Counted from the first letter of the stretch, positions 10,495 through 23,257 are shown. The stretch is DNA of 64,000 bases from Gracilaria gracilis (GCA_030374805.1 JARGSG010000004.1:620001-684000), one strand, 5' to 3'. A program made the numbers and translations. Notes: generated by a model not told the origin, from the letters alone.

Positions 10495-12228
10495 CTACGT
10501 AGGAAGTACATTTCGATTGCGGGAAAAATGGTGCTCGTGTGTCTGAAGATAGCAAAGCGGACGCCGTTGAAGAAACGACGAGACTTGAAGGAACGGATTG
10601 CGGTGAAAAGGGCCTCTAACTTGAGTCTTCGATGGCTGCGTGGTTGATGAGCTTGGTAGTGCCAAAGTGGAAGTTATGGAGTGGTTTGAAGGTGAAGATG
10701 TTGTAAGGGAAGAGGGAAGGGTGATGTTGAGGAGAGGGTAGGACTCAAAGATGGATGAGTATTTTGCGAGAGAAAGGGTTTGGAGAGCTTCAAAAGCTTG
10801 TTCCTTAGTGTTGCGGACGATTCTGAGCTTTCTTGCAAGGAGGCCTTTCTCGTAGTATCGGAGAAGGGCTGAGTGTGGTTTACGCGCGGCGAGAGTCTGG
10901 GTTTGGGATTGAACGGCGAAGGATGCGATATGTAGATGAAGATTGGAACGGAGGCGGTACATCTGCGGCATGGATGCTTGGGGCTAGTGCCGTGGGAGAT
11001 GCCAAGAATTTCCTTTGCTTCGAGGATCTCGGCGCAGCAGGAGGCGATAATTTAGGGACAGTTTCGGCGAATGCCATGAGCGTCACGAAGGGTGAAGCCA
11101 CAGAGGCCGGAGGTGAGAAAATGGTCCAGGGGGTTAGAGATGATATGCTGTGTAGGTTTCATTTTGGTAGTGCGGGAGGAGCCGGAAGAGGGTTTGGGGA
11201 TGTTATCGGGGTGGTGAGAAGGGGTCGCCGGATTGAAAAAGGTTTGCAAGTACCCGAGCGGGTTCAGGTTGTCGGTGATGTATATGCGACGGGAAGAATC
11301 GGAGAAGGTGCGGAGGGCGATTTGAAGGGGGTGATAGGCGATGGAAGAAGATTTCCGGGGGCTGAGGAACTTGTTGGAATACACTTGGTCGAGGCCGATG
11401 CAGGAATCGATACCGGTGGTGTTGGGAGAATCATCGAAGGACTGCATTACTTCGTGCTTGAAAGCTGTGACTACTTCTTTTCGAAGGAGGGAGCCATAGG
11501 GTGAGTGGAAACAAGAGATCAGGAGGGAGTTGCGTACGGTGGAAGAAGGTTTTGTGGAGGTGAACGAGTTTGAGTTGATGCTTAATGAATTGGGTTGCAT
11601 ATTTTCTGAAAATTATAGCAGTGAAGAGGTGCTGGGGGTCGCGGAGTGTGGTGGGGGGAAAGCAAATGATGCTGATTCGGGGTTAGAACAGGTTTATTTG
11701 AAATTGGAAGCACTGGGTAGCCGAAGAGATGGCGTCTTGAGAGGCGAATTTTGAGAATGTGGGGTCGTGGAGGACAGAGATGAGTTTGTCTTCCTTGCGG
11801 AGGCCGCGGTTGGAGGTGATGGAAGAGATTTAGAGGATCATGCATTCAAGGTGGTGCTTGTTGAGAAGAGGGAAAAGGGGGACGGTGGAAGAGGTGGGCA
11901 GAGGGAGAGAGAGTAAACGGAGATGCTGGAGATGTAGTACGGCTTCTGGGTGCGGAGGGAGAAGGACAGCTGTTGCTGGTGGTAGGAGTCATCGTCAGCG
12001 ATGGGAAAGTTGTCGGAAAACCGATTGAAAAGAGGGGATGAAGGCGGTGGTGGTAGTTAGGGGTTGGCTTTGAGATCCTTTGTGAGTTGGAGAAGCTGAG
12101 GAGGTCACCGGCTGGGGAGGGAAAACGCTTCTCGGCGGTGAGACGGTAGTGGCACCTTCTTTTTTGCCTTTGAACGGCAGAAATGATGAGATAGATAAGT
12201 AGGTGTCCTCAAAGCAGCAAGTAGGCAT
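10495..12228 (-). pseudogene. Broken minus-strand coding sequence, family not recognised
   Basis: Minus-strand frames of protein-like composition follow each other with frame switches: 11995-12228 (starts MPTCCFEDTYLSISSFLPF), 11582-11845, 11052-11600 and 10495-10971. The last two contain helix-like, Leu-rich stretches such as ALLRYYEKGLLARKLRIVRN and EQAFEALQTLSLAKY. The 223-codon plus-strand frame at 10833-11504 is Gly/Glu-rich and looks like the antisense of this sequence. I cannot name the family; a large helical tethering or trafficking protein is only an impression. Either a dead host gene with at least three frameshifts or a gene with introns I cannot place. Confidence 0.35.
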
Positions 12229-12499
12229 GGCGGGGAGCGGTGTGAGTGGTTAGTGGAGAGGAAGTTTATATAGCGAACGATTGGTAGAACGGAATGGTGT
12301 AAAAGGCCGCACGTGATGCGGAGGTGTAACAATAGTGACAGAGTAAATGGCTGATACGAGGTATGTTCAATATATGTGGTAAATGCCTATAAAGAGTTCC
12401 TATTTCAAGGGTTTGTATTCTTCCAATCGTATTACGTAAGCAGTTATTTATGTATATATATCTCTATTTCCCACCCTAGTTCAAAATATGTACCACTTA

Positions 12500-12740
12500 C
12501 CAACTTATATTGCGTTCAAAAACTAGTATGAACGGACGTAACATGCTAGTTTGCCTTCCATCCAAACTAGTAATGATGGAAATAATCGTGAATGATTCCT
12601 TCCACAGAAACTAGCACAAGTGGAAATGTGGACCCATTTTTGGAAATTAAGCACATCCAAATTTGGATAAATTCACCGGTTTTTCGATCATTTTAAGTCG
12701 GTCATTTTTGACACCAAAACTAGCATTCCGATAACACCGA
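12500..12740 (+). other. ACTAG-rich stretch resembling the Copia-A leader
   Basis: Repeated AACTAG/CTAGTTT words, ending in AAACTAGCATTCCGATAACA then CCGACGATG, which aligns with the reverse complement of about 4078-4110. Likely a copia-family leader fragment in plus orientation. No following gag could be read with confidence. Confidence 0.35.
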
Positions 12741-12910
12741 CGATGTAGTCGGTATATACCTTGAGCTCAGGCAGTTTATCCAGCAGCTCGTTTGATCCAG
12801 ACCTCATGTGTAGCGCGAAGGATTATACTCCGCGAACTACGTTGATAAACTTGCTTTAGCGGGAAGGTTTTCTCCAAAATGAGATCAACGTGCGAAAGGA
12901 TTCCGCAAAA

Positions 12911-12976
12911 TTTCTTCTTCTTCTTCACCAAATACTTCTACTTCTCCCTATTCTTCGTGCTTCTTCTTTTTTTTCG
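12911..12976. repeat. TTC/CTT simple repeat
   Basis: Imperfect run of TTC triplets and T tracts. Confidence 0.7.
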
Positions 12977-14322
12977 GTATTCACTTCCAAATGACCCTAA
13001 CCCAACCCACGGAGCTAGGCGACTGAAGAAGTAAAAGTCTCCGCTTTTGGCAGCTAACCCCGCACCAATCCAATCAACCTTCGGAGGATCTTCCCACACC
13101 CGGCGTAGCGGAGGATACTACACTCCTGGAAACAGAAAGAAAGTAGGTGTCGAACGTATTACGCGCGAGATTTGCGCACACGCAGAAGTTGATAATTTAC
13201 CGCCGAAGAGATGGCGAAGACGTTGTATGAGGCCGACCTTCGGAAGACCAGCCGATTGTCAATTTAGTATTCGCAGCTGCGGTACAGCACGAGAGCCGAG
13301 TTTGAAAAGCTCTTCAGAAAGAAAAAAGGAATTTCTGTGTGAGCAGTGAAGTTTAAAGTACTTGCACAATACGTAAAACAAAAAGAGTGTTCAAATAGTG
13401 TCAATATCGTATAAAGAGTCATAAGTTCAATATTGTGTCACGATTCTATGTTGGCGCTCTAGCTTTACGAGAGGAAAATATGATCGTATCTCGAAGTGAT
13501 GACGTAGGAGTAAATAATTTTGACGTTCTAGTCTTGGCTACTCCCAGAGAGAGAAGCGGAAAAATCTTTTTCAAGGAGTGTGTTTGGTAGCGGTATCACA
13601 GTCCACGGACACAGAGATGATCTCCAGATACCAGCAATCTTACGATTGTTAAGGGGTTTTGTCGTTGGAAAGCGTGAAAGCCAAGTGATGATGATTAACC
13701 AAGAAAACCAGAGATCTTGAAGTTGAGTACCCGCAAAATAGGCCGGTCGAGCCCCCTCATAGAGCAACAGCACGTCTGCAACAAATGTGCGATAATAGTT
13801 GTAACGATAAAGCACGACGGCGGCAGTAGTCGTATTCCAACGCTGTCAAGTGCAATTCAACAACGCAAGTAACAACAACTGTTTATCTGTAGTGGCCGAG
13901 GCGCGGCAGCAGGGAAGTATAGACAAAAATGCGGTGAAAGACTATAAAGAAGTGGCGGTAGAGACGCGGCGGCGGTAAAGGCACGGCGACGACAAATGCA
14001 TGGCGGCACGGGTGTGTCAATGACAAAGCCGCGTTGGTATGGGGTTGTTGGCGACATAGGCGCAGGAAGAGAGGCAAACATGACAAGATGTAAACACGTG
14101 GCGGCAATACTGGAGGAAGTGAGCAGTCTAGGAAGAAGGTTGTTTGGTGGCCCAGGGCAATGGCGCGTTAGGCAATTTTACCATACTGCGAACGCAAAAG
14201 AAACTTGAGATGATATCAAGGTGTCCTGTCCCCGACGACGACGGGACGAACCCTCTGGCGAGAGACAGTGCAAATTAATCGATATGGCGCAAGCTACAAA
14301 GCACGACTCATACGTGCCATTA
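12977..14322. other. No recognisable gene
   Basis: A 100-codon plus-strand frame at 13047-13349 (MAANPAPIQSTFGGSSHTRR...) and a 95-codon minus-strand frame at 13528-13815 carry no motif I know. The GC-rich part at 13860-14110 gives overlapping low-complexity frames. Ends at the target duplication of Copia-B. Confidence 0.35.
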
Positions 14323-14327
14323 CTTAC

Positions 14328-14463
14328 TGTAAATCAGGTAGTCGTGGCCACCGATTGGAACGGGCCACAGTGTCCACACGTTCCAACCGGTGGCCAGATT
14401 AAACGACAGCGGCCGACGGTCGCAAGCCACCTGACCCGGAGAGGGAGGGTGCGCACTTGTTCA
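14328..14463 (+). repeat. Copia-B left LTR
   Basis: 136 bp, TG...CA. Contains an imperfect internal inverted repeat (CCACCGATTGGAACG against CGTTCCAACCGGTGG). Nearly identical to 22198-22333. Confidence 0.93.
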
Positions 14464-14589
14464 TGGCAGCATCGCGACCTCGATCCCTCCGACCGCCTCT
14501 CTCGAATGCTGGCAGCCGCGCCGCTTTGCTCCCTCGCCCGCGCCACCCTCCTCCACACACCCCTTCCATACGTTTGGCTGCACTGTCTC

Positions 14590-15165
14590 GCTCTGGCGGC
14601 CGCGCCGCGTCGCGTAACCACCCCGGCCCCGCCGCCTCGCCTTGACCACACGTCCGTACCGCCTCGTGTCGGACTCACAGCCGCGCCACCACCTGCTACA
14701 TTCTGCCACGCCGTTCTGCCTCCCACACTCGGACGACGACCACCTTGCTCCCCCGGCCTGCGCCGCCTTGCTCCCCTGGCAGTGCCGCCTTCTCCTGCGA
14801 CCGCGCCGCCTTGCTCCCCCGGCTGCGCCGCCTTGCTACCTTGGCCGCGCTGCCTCTTTCACCATTGTCCGCGTCGCCTCGTCCGCCTTTGGCCGCGCCG
14901 CCTCTCTTCTTCGGCCGCGCCGCCTCTCTCCTTCGGCCGCGCTACCTCGTCCACCCTTGTTCGCGCCGCCTCGTCTGCCTTCGGCTACGCCGTCTCGTCC
15001 ACCCTCGGCCACGCCACTCGTCGGCTCTCGGCCGCACCGCCTCACCTGCATTTGGCCGCGCCGCCTCGCCTGCCCCCACCAGCGGCATCGCCTCGCGTGC
15101 CTCTGGCCGCGCCGCCTTGTTTGTCTCGGCCTTGCCTGCCAGGCCTGTCTCGGCCGCGCTGCCGC
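14590..15165 (+). repeat. GC-rich minisatellite in the Copia-B leader
   Basis: Irregular tandem units built on GGCCGCGCCGCCTC and CGTCCGCC, about 25-35 bases each. They keep several frames open at once, including the 319-codon frame at 14221-15180, so those frames are not evidence for a gene. A minisatellite in the untranslated leader of an LTR element is unusual. Confidence 0.7.
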
Positions 15166-18100
15166 AACACACTCTGCTAGAGCCTACGTTGCCTACGGGG
15201 CGTGGAGTGTGGGCGCACTAGGCATTGGATTATCTCCCTGGTCCAGAACTAGAGGTTGAGTTTTGAAGTCTCGCTGGCCCACGAGAAGCTGCGTGGTGTC
15301 GTTTATTTAACGGTGAGGAAGCTGCTCCTGTTGATTAAGAGCCTCCGTTGCCTCCCTCGTTGAGGAAGTTGGCACTTTAGAGAAGTGGGCAGCTCGCAAG
15401 CTGAGCACCGGCAGGGAATCGACTGGGGGCTTGTACCAAGTCGTGGGATCTGATATTGTAGAGCAAACCCCAAAGAGGGTACGTGTCCACCAGGGTGTCC
15501 GAGTCCTGCTCCCACAAAAGGGCGAACTCAGAAGTAGAGCCCTCTGCCCGTGCGCGTGCCGCGTGGCAGCCGGGTGTAAACCGGAGACGGTACTGGAATA
15601 AACTGCAGAGGTAAAGAAGAGCGTGGGCCTAGAGAGGAATAACCGACGACGGATCAAGAGAGAACGAGTCTAGAAGTGGAGCGAACGGTGCCGTAAGACG
15701 GTGTAATGCTCCTACGGAGAACCACACGAGCGAAGCTACGGCCCGTGCCAACGGCGGGAACAGGGCCGATAGCGTAACGAGACCCACACATACGAGTGTC
15801 CAAATATAACTGTATACAGAGGCGGAAGCGAGACCTGCACCAGGAAAACGATGAACTAAACAAAGATCCGGTACCTCGGCGAACGACAACAAATACGACC
15901 TGATACTGGGGTAATTAGCGAAACAAGCCAGAAACTGGTAATAAAGAACTTCCTTAGGGACCTTGAGGGGTGATTGTACCGAGAACAGTCGTGGTTACTC
16001 TCCTTAGAGGAGTCGTGAACCTACGTAGGCAGTAGCAACCATGGCCCAGCCTTCGGGATGAAGACCACGTACTTCAAGAAGAAGATACGACTCAGGTGAG
16101 TTTTACTTAGTGGCTCCAGGGCAAGATCGCCCGAGCATATGTACTATCTACTGTATCTAGGGCTGCGCACTCCCACAGGGGCTCTACACATGGACAACCC
16201 AGTGTCAGGGTGCCAAAGTATCTACCCAGCGGGTGTGACGCCAAATATTTGGACAAATATGCCACAAGGCCCTACTGTACACCTGTTTCATAGGTTCTAT
16301 CCCAGATTCACCTAGCAAGGTACGTCCCAACAATATTTCCAATTTCACCCGAAACGGGGTCCATATTCATAGTCTGACACGTCAGGGCTCAATAGATAGA
16401 GCTCCATTATGAGAAACTTCATTGTGCCGACATCGGATTGCCATTGCTCCACAGATATCACTCAGAATAACTGGCTCTGTTGGGGTGTGCTCTGTCTGCC
16501 CACGAGGACGGGGTGCCTCGTCGTTTGGCCCGGGCTGCCCGCAAACCAGAAGCATAACGGAGTAGATCGCCGAGCTCGTACAACGTAAGAGACTAGAGAG
16601 GGTGTACTGGTGAAAACATATCTACCTGTTAGTAACCTCCTCTGGACGTCTCGTAGTTGCAAAATTACATCTCGTTCTGACGCACGCAGAACTTGACAGG
16701 CCGAAGCAAAACGTGCCTCACCGGGAGAGAGTTTACCCGGAGTCAGAGGTCTGACCTTTAGAAGTATGGGGCTAGCACCCCCTGCCAGTGACTCTGAATA
16801 AGAAGTATCCCTCAGCCAGTAGGCGACGGGAGGAAGATTTTACACTGCATTTGCCTCTCCGCTCCCGCGTTTGAGACCATTCCGCGATGAAAGCCGACAG
16901 AGAGCACGAGTCGAAGCGCAATTTTCCGCTCAAAGGAAGTACCGACTACTACACTTGGCGTATCTACGTCCGTGACCTGATGCATTCCCTGCAATCGCTC
17001 TTCGTTCTCACCGAGCCGCGACCCGTCGAAGGCACCGCACAAGCTCGAGGACGGTGGGACGATGCTGACCGAAAGGCACGATCTGCCATCGTGCAGAACC
17101 TTGGTACGCAACCCATTGTCGCCGTATCAGAATTACTGGAACGAGGACACTACTCTGCCTTGGGAGTCTGGTCTAAGTTGGAGTCTACTTACAAAAAGGA
17201 CAACATACAATCCAAGATGAACCTAAGGCAGAAGCTGACCAGGTTAGCATTCAAGGACAGTGACGAAATACAACAGCATTTACTGGAACTTGAAACTACT
17301 TTCCTGGAGCTCGCTCGTCTCGGCGATCCATAAACCGACCGCGAACGTACAGCTACACTACTGCAAACATTGCCCGACTCATTGATGGCTATTACTCTAC
17401 TGGCTGACGCGAGGCTGACGCGAACAACATGGAGTACGATCAAGTTGTCTCGCTCCTCCGTTTCGAGATGGACCGACGAAACCACCGCGTCTCTAGTCTG
17501 AAATCAAAGCCAACGGAGTCAAAGAATAACAGCAAGCACCCGTATCCTGCGGCACAGAAGTCAAGCTCGGGACGCCAGAGGCAGCCCCCACGAAAGGCCT
17601 CAAATGGCCTTGAGTGTTGGAACTGCGGACGAATTGGCCATATACTCTCCGAATTCTGGTCTCGAAAACGATCGAGAGATAGGAACAATCCCACTAACTG
17701 CAAAAGTGGTCGTTCCAAAGAACAATCTCGTGGTCGAAACAATAGCAAACGACTCAAGGAGTGAGACAGCACACACGAGCCAGCCCATAGTAATCGCAAC
17801 AACCGTAGACGCAACCAGCGCAATAATGCCGATCACGAGGATGGATCACCACGCGGCTTCATTGCCATAGCGCAAGCAAGCGTTTCCCAAAGCGATGAAG
17901 TTTCCACATGGTTGGACTCCGGCGCCACACATATTTTCGTCAAGGAGAGAAACTCTTTCTGGGTATATCATTCAACACGACGCCAGACGGTTCGAACGTG
18001 CGACCGATCCTCAGAAATAATTGGGCATGGCACTATGAGACTACCAATTGGAGAAAGTGTTATGCTTCCGGCAAAATACACGCCTTCTTTCGAGTCTAAC

Positions 18101-20653
18101 CTCATTTCTCTCTCTGTTCTTTCACATCATGTCCGTGTCGAGTTCTCGAATGGCGAAGAAACGGGGTTCCTCATCAAGGATCCCACTACGGGGCAAGTCA
18201 TCCACACATCTACTTCGAAGAACGGACTATACCCTCCACCAAGTCCAGTCCCTCCCTCTCGAGCACATGAATCCATCCTGTCCCCCGGCAACACAGCCAA
18301 GGATTGGCATGATAAACTGGGACACCCTGGACGAGAAAGACTTCTGGCATGCGTGGATCAGTGCGAAGGGGTTCCAAGACTCTCTTGCACGGAAGTAAGT
18401 AACGTTCACTGCACACCCTGCATCCACGCGGGAAGCAAACGTGCCCCACTCCATCATACGACGTCCGTGGTCTCTCACCCATTGGAACTCACCCAAATCG
18501 ATCTTACGGGCCCCATCAATCCTCCCTCACTGCAGGGATCTACCTATATTCAGGTACTTATCGACGATAACACAAGGGTCTGCTCTGTCTACTTCATGGA
18601 CAAAAAGTGCCAGTTCTATCAGTCTGTCCGATGGTACAAGGCTCGCGCAGAAAACGAATACCCCCGAACCGAATGTACCGCGTTCGCTTTGACGGGGCGG
18701 GTGAGAACAGATCGGACGACTTCGTCACCTACGCAATGGAAAGCGGAATGATTCTCGAATACGCGCCACCGTATGCCCATTAGTCTAATGGTGCTGCAGA
18801 AAAGATCATTCAGGACTTGTGGAAGATGGCACGAACCTTTCTACAAGCTTCCCGGCTTCCGCTACAACTCTGGGAAGAAGCCATCTCACACGCAAACTTT
18901 CTGAGAAACAGGCTGCCGAACTCCCGTATAGACATGAAGATACCGTACACACTTTGGTTTGGGCGAAAGCCCGACTTTACGAACATTCTCAAGTTCGGCC
19001 AACCTGGACATGCATTCATGTACAGGTCGGAAACTGTAGCGAACAAGAAGTTACTTCCTCGCGCACTCCCAGGTCACTTTGTCGGCATGCAGAGCCCCCG
19101 CACTTTACTAAGTATATACGTCCCATCTTTACGGAAAGTGATTAAGTGTCGAGACAGAAACTTTAAGGTGACAAGAGAGTCTCTACCTTCACTAAACGAA
19201 CTCATCGACTTCTCCTCCCTACGACGGATAGAAGCAGAACGAGATATGAGAGAAGAGGACGAAGAACATATGGATGCATCCCTGGCCCACTGCATGGTCG
19301 CTCGCTCCCGCTCTCAAGATCTCGGAGACCCCGGAAAAGCCCACATAAGCTTCGAAGGAGCTCGGAACATCCCCGACTGGGCTCAAGCGATGGACTGGGA
19401 GTTCAACGCGCTCGTGAACAGGGGAACATGGGAATTGGTCGACAGGAGGAATGGAATGAAACCACTTCCTTTCCTATGGACTTTTCTGGTTAAGGACGTA
19501 AGCCCTGATCCTCCTAAGACCCTCGCTAAAGCGCGTTGTGTAAGCAGCGCCCTTACTTGGACTTTGACCAAGACAATATCTACGCACCAGTAGCACGCCT
19601 TGAGACTATTCGTCTCGCCATGGCAAAGGCAGCCGCTCAAGGACTTATACTGGAGACAATGGAAATCAGTAACGCATACTTGTACGGAGATCTGGACGAG
19701 CCCTTGCTAATGGAGCAACAGCAAAACTCTTCTGGATCTTCGTACGTCCCCGGAAAAGTCTGCCTGCTCAAAAAGTCAATCTACAGAGCACGACAAGCTG
19801 GGAAAATCTGGGGGTCTCTGCTTCACGAAGACCTCCTACGTCACGGGTTCAAACAATCAAGCACGGACAGCCGCCTCTACATTTACAAATCTAAAAGCGG
19901 CACGCTGAACATTATGGTGGTTGTGGATGACATTTCCATGTTGTCAAACTCTCGTTGTCTCCTGAATGATTTAAAAGAAGAAATGCGGAAGCTTTTTCAA
20001 GTAAAGTTTCTGGGTGAAGCGACGTCCTTCGTTGGACTGGACATTGGACGAGACAAAAACGGTATAAAGGTCCGGCAAACTAGGTACGTCGAAAAGATGT
20101 TGAGGGAGTATGGATTGTTAAACTCGAACTCGGCACGGACCCCATTGCCCTCTCCGTGCGACCTAACTGGACGTGGCAATGATGAGTTGCAACTCTCGCC
20201 GGCGCGTCACGGTCGCTACCGTACAATGGTAGGAAATAGGATGTGTTTGGTCGTCTCATCCAGGCCGGACCTAATGTTTGCAGCTTCAATGCTGGCACGG
20301 CAAGTTTACAATCCCTGCCTGAGGCATATTGGACTAGCAAAGAAACTACTGCGGTACATAAAGGGTACGAAAGAACTGTGTTTGTTCTTTACAGCGAATA
20401 AATCACACCATTGGAAGCATTCTGTGATGCAGACTGGGTTAGATGTCGTAAGACTAGGAAGGATACAACAGGCTTGTTGATTAAGGTGAATGAAGCATCA
20501 TTATGTGGACGACGAAAAAGCAAACTCTTATCGCTCTGTCATCTGGAGAAGCTGAATACATTGCACTGTTGTATCGCGGGAAAACCTTGAAATGGATGAG
20601 AAGACTCTTCTGGGAGCTATGCAACCATGAGTTTCTTAAAAGACAAGAGCCTA

Positions 20654-21698
20654 GTGTCTATTTGACAACTGACCTCATATGAGGTCAATTGACCTCATAT
20701 GAGGTCAGAATATAACACTTTATAAAAATAGATGTAAACCAGTTCAGAGTCTCTAAAGCACCTCTCTAGAACCGCATTCGGCATCAAATTCATGGCGGAG
20801 TAGAACATCTAGTACAAAGAACGACGCTGAGTAGTAATTGGGGAAAAGATATATTCGCTACATTCGAAAATTTAATCAAATTTTAACTTCTTCAACGAAA
20901 AGAAGTTTTTTTATCCTTCTTCATAAAGTAAACCAGAAAACCTCGACAACATATATTCAACCTGTTTCAAATTGCTCTCAGAATAAAGGGTGTTAAGGGC
21001 CTGGTATAATTTACAATAGTTTTTCCACAACTTTGAAATGCCGGACTTCTCAATTTTAATGGAAATTCTATTTTGAAAGCTATGGACATCATTTTCGCAG
21101 ACTTGTGAAACTACCTCGTTACAAAACTGTTTTTGAGGCTCTTTTAGGTGCAATGATGCGAACTAAAACAAAAACAAACCTGAGAATGGTACCATTTGAC
21201 GACTTCATGTCACTCAATGTACTATAAAGATTGAATGTTCTCTGCGTAGGCCAGTATGTTAAATGTGTTTAAAAGCAGTCAGAATTCTTATATATCTCTT
21301 GCACACATACGTTTGGCTCATATAATATTAAAAAGTGCGTTATCTCAATACTAGCTGATCCTCAAGAACTATAGCAACAAAAACATTAACTACTTTTGAA
21401 GCATTATAAGCAGTTTGTAAGTTATATGTAGAAATTTTGGGCGTTTAAACCTAAATAGTAATTCTACATGCAATCAGATGACTACTAAAGCACTTATTGC
21501 TTGGAATGCGTTCGCTTCAAATGGTTATTTGGGGTAATGAAACTAGTTTGATTGCATAATTGTAGTTGTTTTCTAGTGAATCGCTGAATTATGTGCAAAG
21601 CTTTATCCAATTTTTTACATTTCTCTCACTATCTGTGCTGACCTCATATGAGGTCATTTTGACCTCATATGAGGTCAACGCGCTGGTCCGATAGACAC
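20654..21698. mobile_element. Non-autonomous DNA transposon (MITE-like) nested in Copia-B
   Basis: The ends are inverted GTGTCTAT...ATAGACAC, flanked by TA (CCTA/TAGG; the palindromic CTAG makes a 2- or 4-bp duplication possible). Just inside each end are two copies of the 18-base palindrome TGACCTCATATGAGGTCA: 20670-20687 and 20690-20707 at the left, 21639-21656 and 21660-21677 at the right. The interior is AT-rich; the longest frame is 80 codons on the minus strand (20911-21153), with no transposase motif. RNase H sequence of Copia-B lies on both sides, proving that it inserted after Copia-B. Its termini resemble the sequence at 52306-52355. Confidence 0.85.
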
Positions 21699-22197
21699 TA
21701 GGATGTACCTAATTGCTACATTCACTAACAGTTCAACAGCACTCTGAATTGCAGGTAATCCAAAAAATTCTGAAAGTAATGAGCACATTGCTCTAAAATT
21801 CTATTATGTGAAAGAGCTGGTAAAGTTTGGAAATGTGAATGTTCAAGAGATAAGAACAGGCGTCCAACCTGAAGACATCCTTACACAAGCCGTGCAATTT
21901 GACTTGACAGAACAATTAAGACTCTTTTGCGGTCTTATGGCTTGACGCGTTTTTCGTTCTGTACTGACTTTACTGCACTTTTTATTTTTGTCTTTTTTGT
22001 GTTTCTGTGTGTATATACTACAGTTACTTATCTAGGGGATTTTTTTTGCGATGCTTTACATTTTTCTTAGAAGCGCAGATTTTTCCCAACGGGTTTTGCT
22101 GCGGCTGAAGTTTTTAATGATAGCTGTTGCTCTTCAATAGTGGTAGGAAAAGTCTATACGCAAAGTACTGTTCTTTGAACATGCTTGCGAGGGACGG

Positions 22198-22333
22198 TGT
22201 AAATTAGGTAGTCGTGGCCACCGATTGGAACGGGCCACAGTGTCCACACGTTCCAACCGGTGGCCAGATTAAAGGACAGCGGCCGACGGTCGCAAGCCAC
22301 CTGACCCGGAGAGGGAGGGTGCGCACTTGTTCA
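22198..22333 (+). repeat. Copia-B right LTR
   Basis: 136 bp, about two differences from the left LTR; followed directly by the duplicated target CTTAC. Confidence 0.93.
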
Positions 22334-22338
22334 CTTAC

Positions 22339-23245
22339 AATGCAACATGTGGCGCTTCCGCCTTGCAAGAGGCGTTCCGGTATTCACACTGGTGGCGGCC
22401 ATGGTGTTCTGTTTCAAGTGTTTGTATTGGGCGGCGGTGTAAATATTGATTGGCTTTGGACAGCCAATAGAAAAGCTCTATTTGAGACATTATTGGCGTT
22501 GGATTGGATTTTCTCCGTACTGCTGGGGATGCTCTAACAAGTAAATAGGATATAAGCATGAAATGAGTTGTTACACTGATTTTGTGGGGAAATGAACATT
22601 GCCCTTCATGTTTGGTCCACAAAGAATACCGATGACTAGCTAGTAAAGCGTGAATGTATTTATTTGAACTTTCCGTCGTGTTGTGGTTTGCTTCACAAAT
22701 AAGTTGAGATTCATGGGCATGTTTTCCCGCACTCCCCAGTGCAGATTGTGAACTGCATCTTCGGATTTTGCTGAGCCCCACTACCGGAATGGTGCTGGCA
22801 GTGGAGGCAAATTTTTTCCCTCCATCTTCGGAGATATGAAAAAGACGTCTCCGGTGTGTCTCCAGTACGTACCAGTACGTACTGGGACACCCCCACAGTT
22901 GACTTGCCAAAGTCGACATCTCGGAAGGAAACTAAGTGTGACCTCAGCCTCTTCAATCTTCAAAGGGAGCTCAAACATGTGACTCGTATAACGGCATTAG
23001 ATCTCCTAGCCAATGATTTTCTGCGATCGGATACGTTTCGTCCGTGGCTTTGTACGAAGGTAAACTGGAATTTGTTTCCACGACGACTACCACAACTGAC
23101 AGGAGAGAAAGGATGGATGAACAGAACTTTTTTGCTGGTGTTTTGCTTAGAGATTGGCCTTCACTAGTCCATGTGGGGTATTTGGTGGTGCTAGTCCTAT
23201 GCTACTTTGAAAGATCTTTATCCCGTTCCCTCTCTCACATATTTG
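22339..23245. other. No gene recognised between Copia-B and the secreted-protein gene
   Basis: A 194-codon minus-strand frame at 22335-22919 has no motif and overlaps the LTR end, so I do not call it. TACGTACCAGTACGTACTGG around 22864-22883 is a short palindrome-like motif. Confidence 0.35.
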
Positions 23246-23251
23246 TCGGTA

Positions 23252-23257
23252 TATAAA
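23252..23257 (+). promoter_or_regulatory. TATA box of the secreted-protein gene at 23374
   Basis: TATAAA within GGTATATAAACAAAATC, 117 bases upstream of the ATG at 23374, a spacing like that of the TATTTAA motifs in front of the two paralogous secreted genes. Confidence 0.5.

Larger units (their letters stand above)
14328..22333 (+). mobile_element. Ty1/copia LTR retrotransposon fossil (Copia-B) with both LTRs and target duplication
   Basis: The ends are two 136-bp direct repeats starting TG and ending CA, flanked by the 5-bp duplication CTTAC (14323-14327 and 22334-22338). After the left LTR comes TGGCAGC, as expected for a primer-binding site; a purine-rich GCGAGGGACGG precedes the right LTR. 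Parts on the plus strand: a long leader to about 16886, gag about 16887-17764 with a CCHC knuckle (CWNCGRIGHIL), protease region from about 17912 (SGATHIF), integrase about 18290-18900, reverse transcriptase about 19536-20480 (EISNAYLYGD, VDD box) and RNase H about 20500-21945 (ALSSGEAEYIAL). A MITE-like element sits inside the RNase H region. The coding part is broken in roughly six to eight places. LTRs differ at about 2 of 136 positions, so insertion is recent relative to the other elements. Confidence 0.93.

Noticed and set aside
10833-11504. 223-codon plus-strand frame
   Set aside because: Gly/Glu-rich with no motif and antisense to the more protein-like minus-strand frames.
12990-13008. 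Telomere-like CCCTAACCCAACCC
   Set aside because: A single short occurrence with no tandem array.
14328-14463. The 136-bp repeat at 14.3 and 22.2 kb as independent MITE copies
   Set aside because: TG...CA ends, the shared CTTAC duplication outside both, and copia coding sequence between them identify them as LTRs.
14221-15180. 319-codon plus-strand frame
   Set aside because: Pro/Ala/Arg low complexity from the GC minisatellite; several frames and both strands are open at once, and it crosses the Copia-B LTR boundary.
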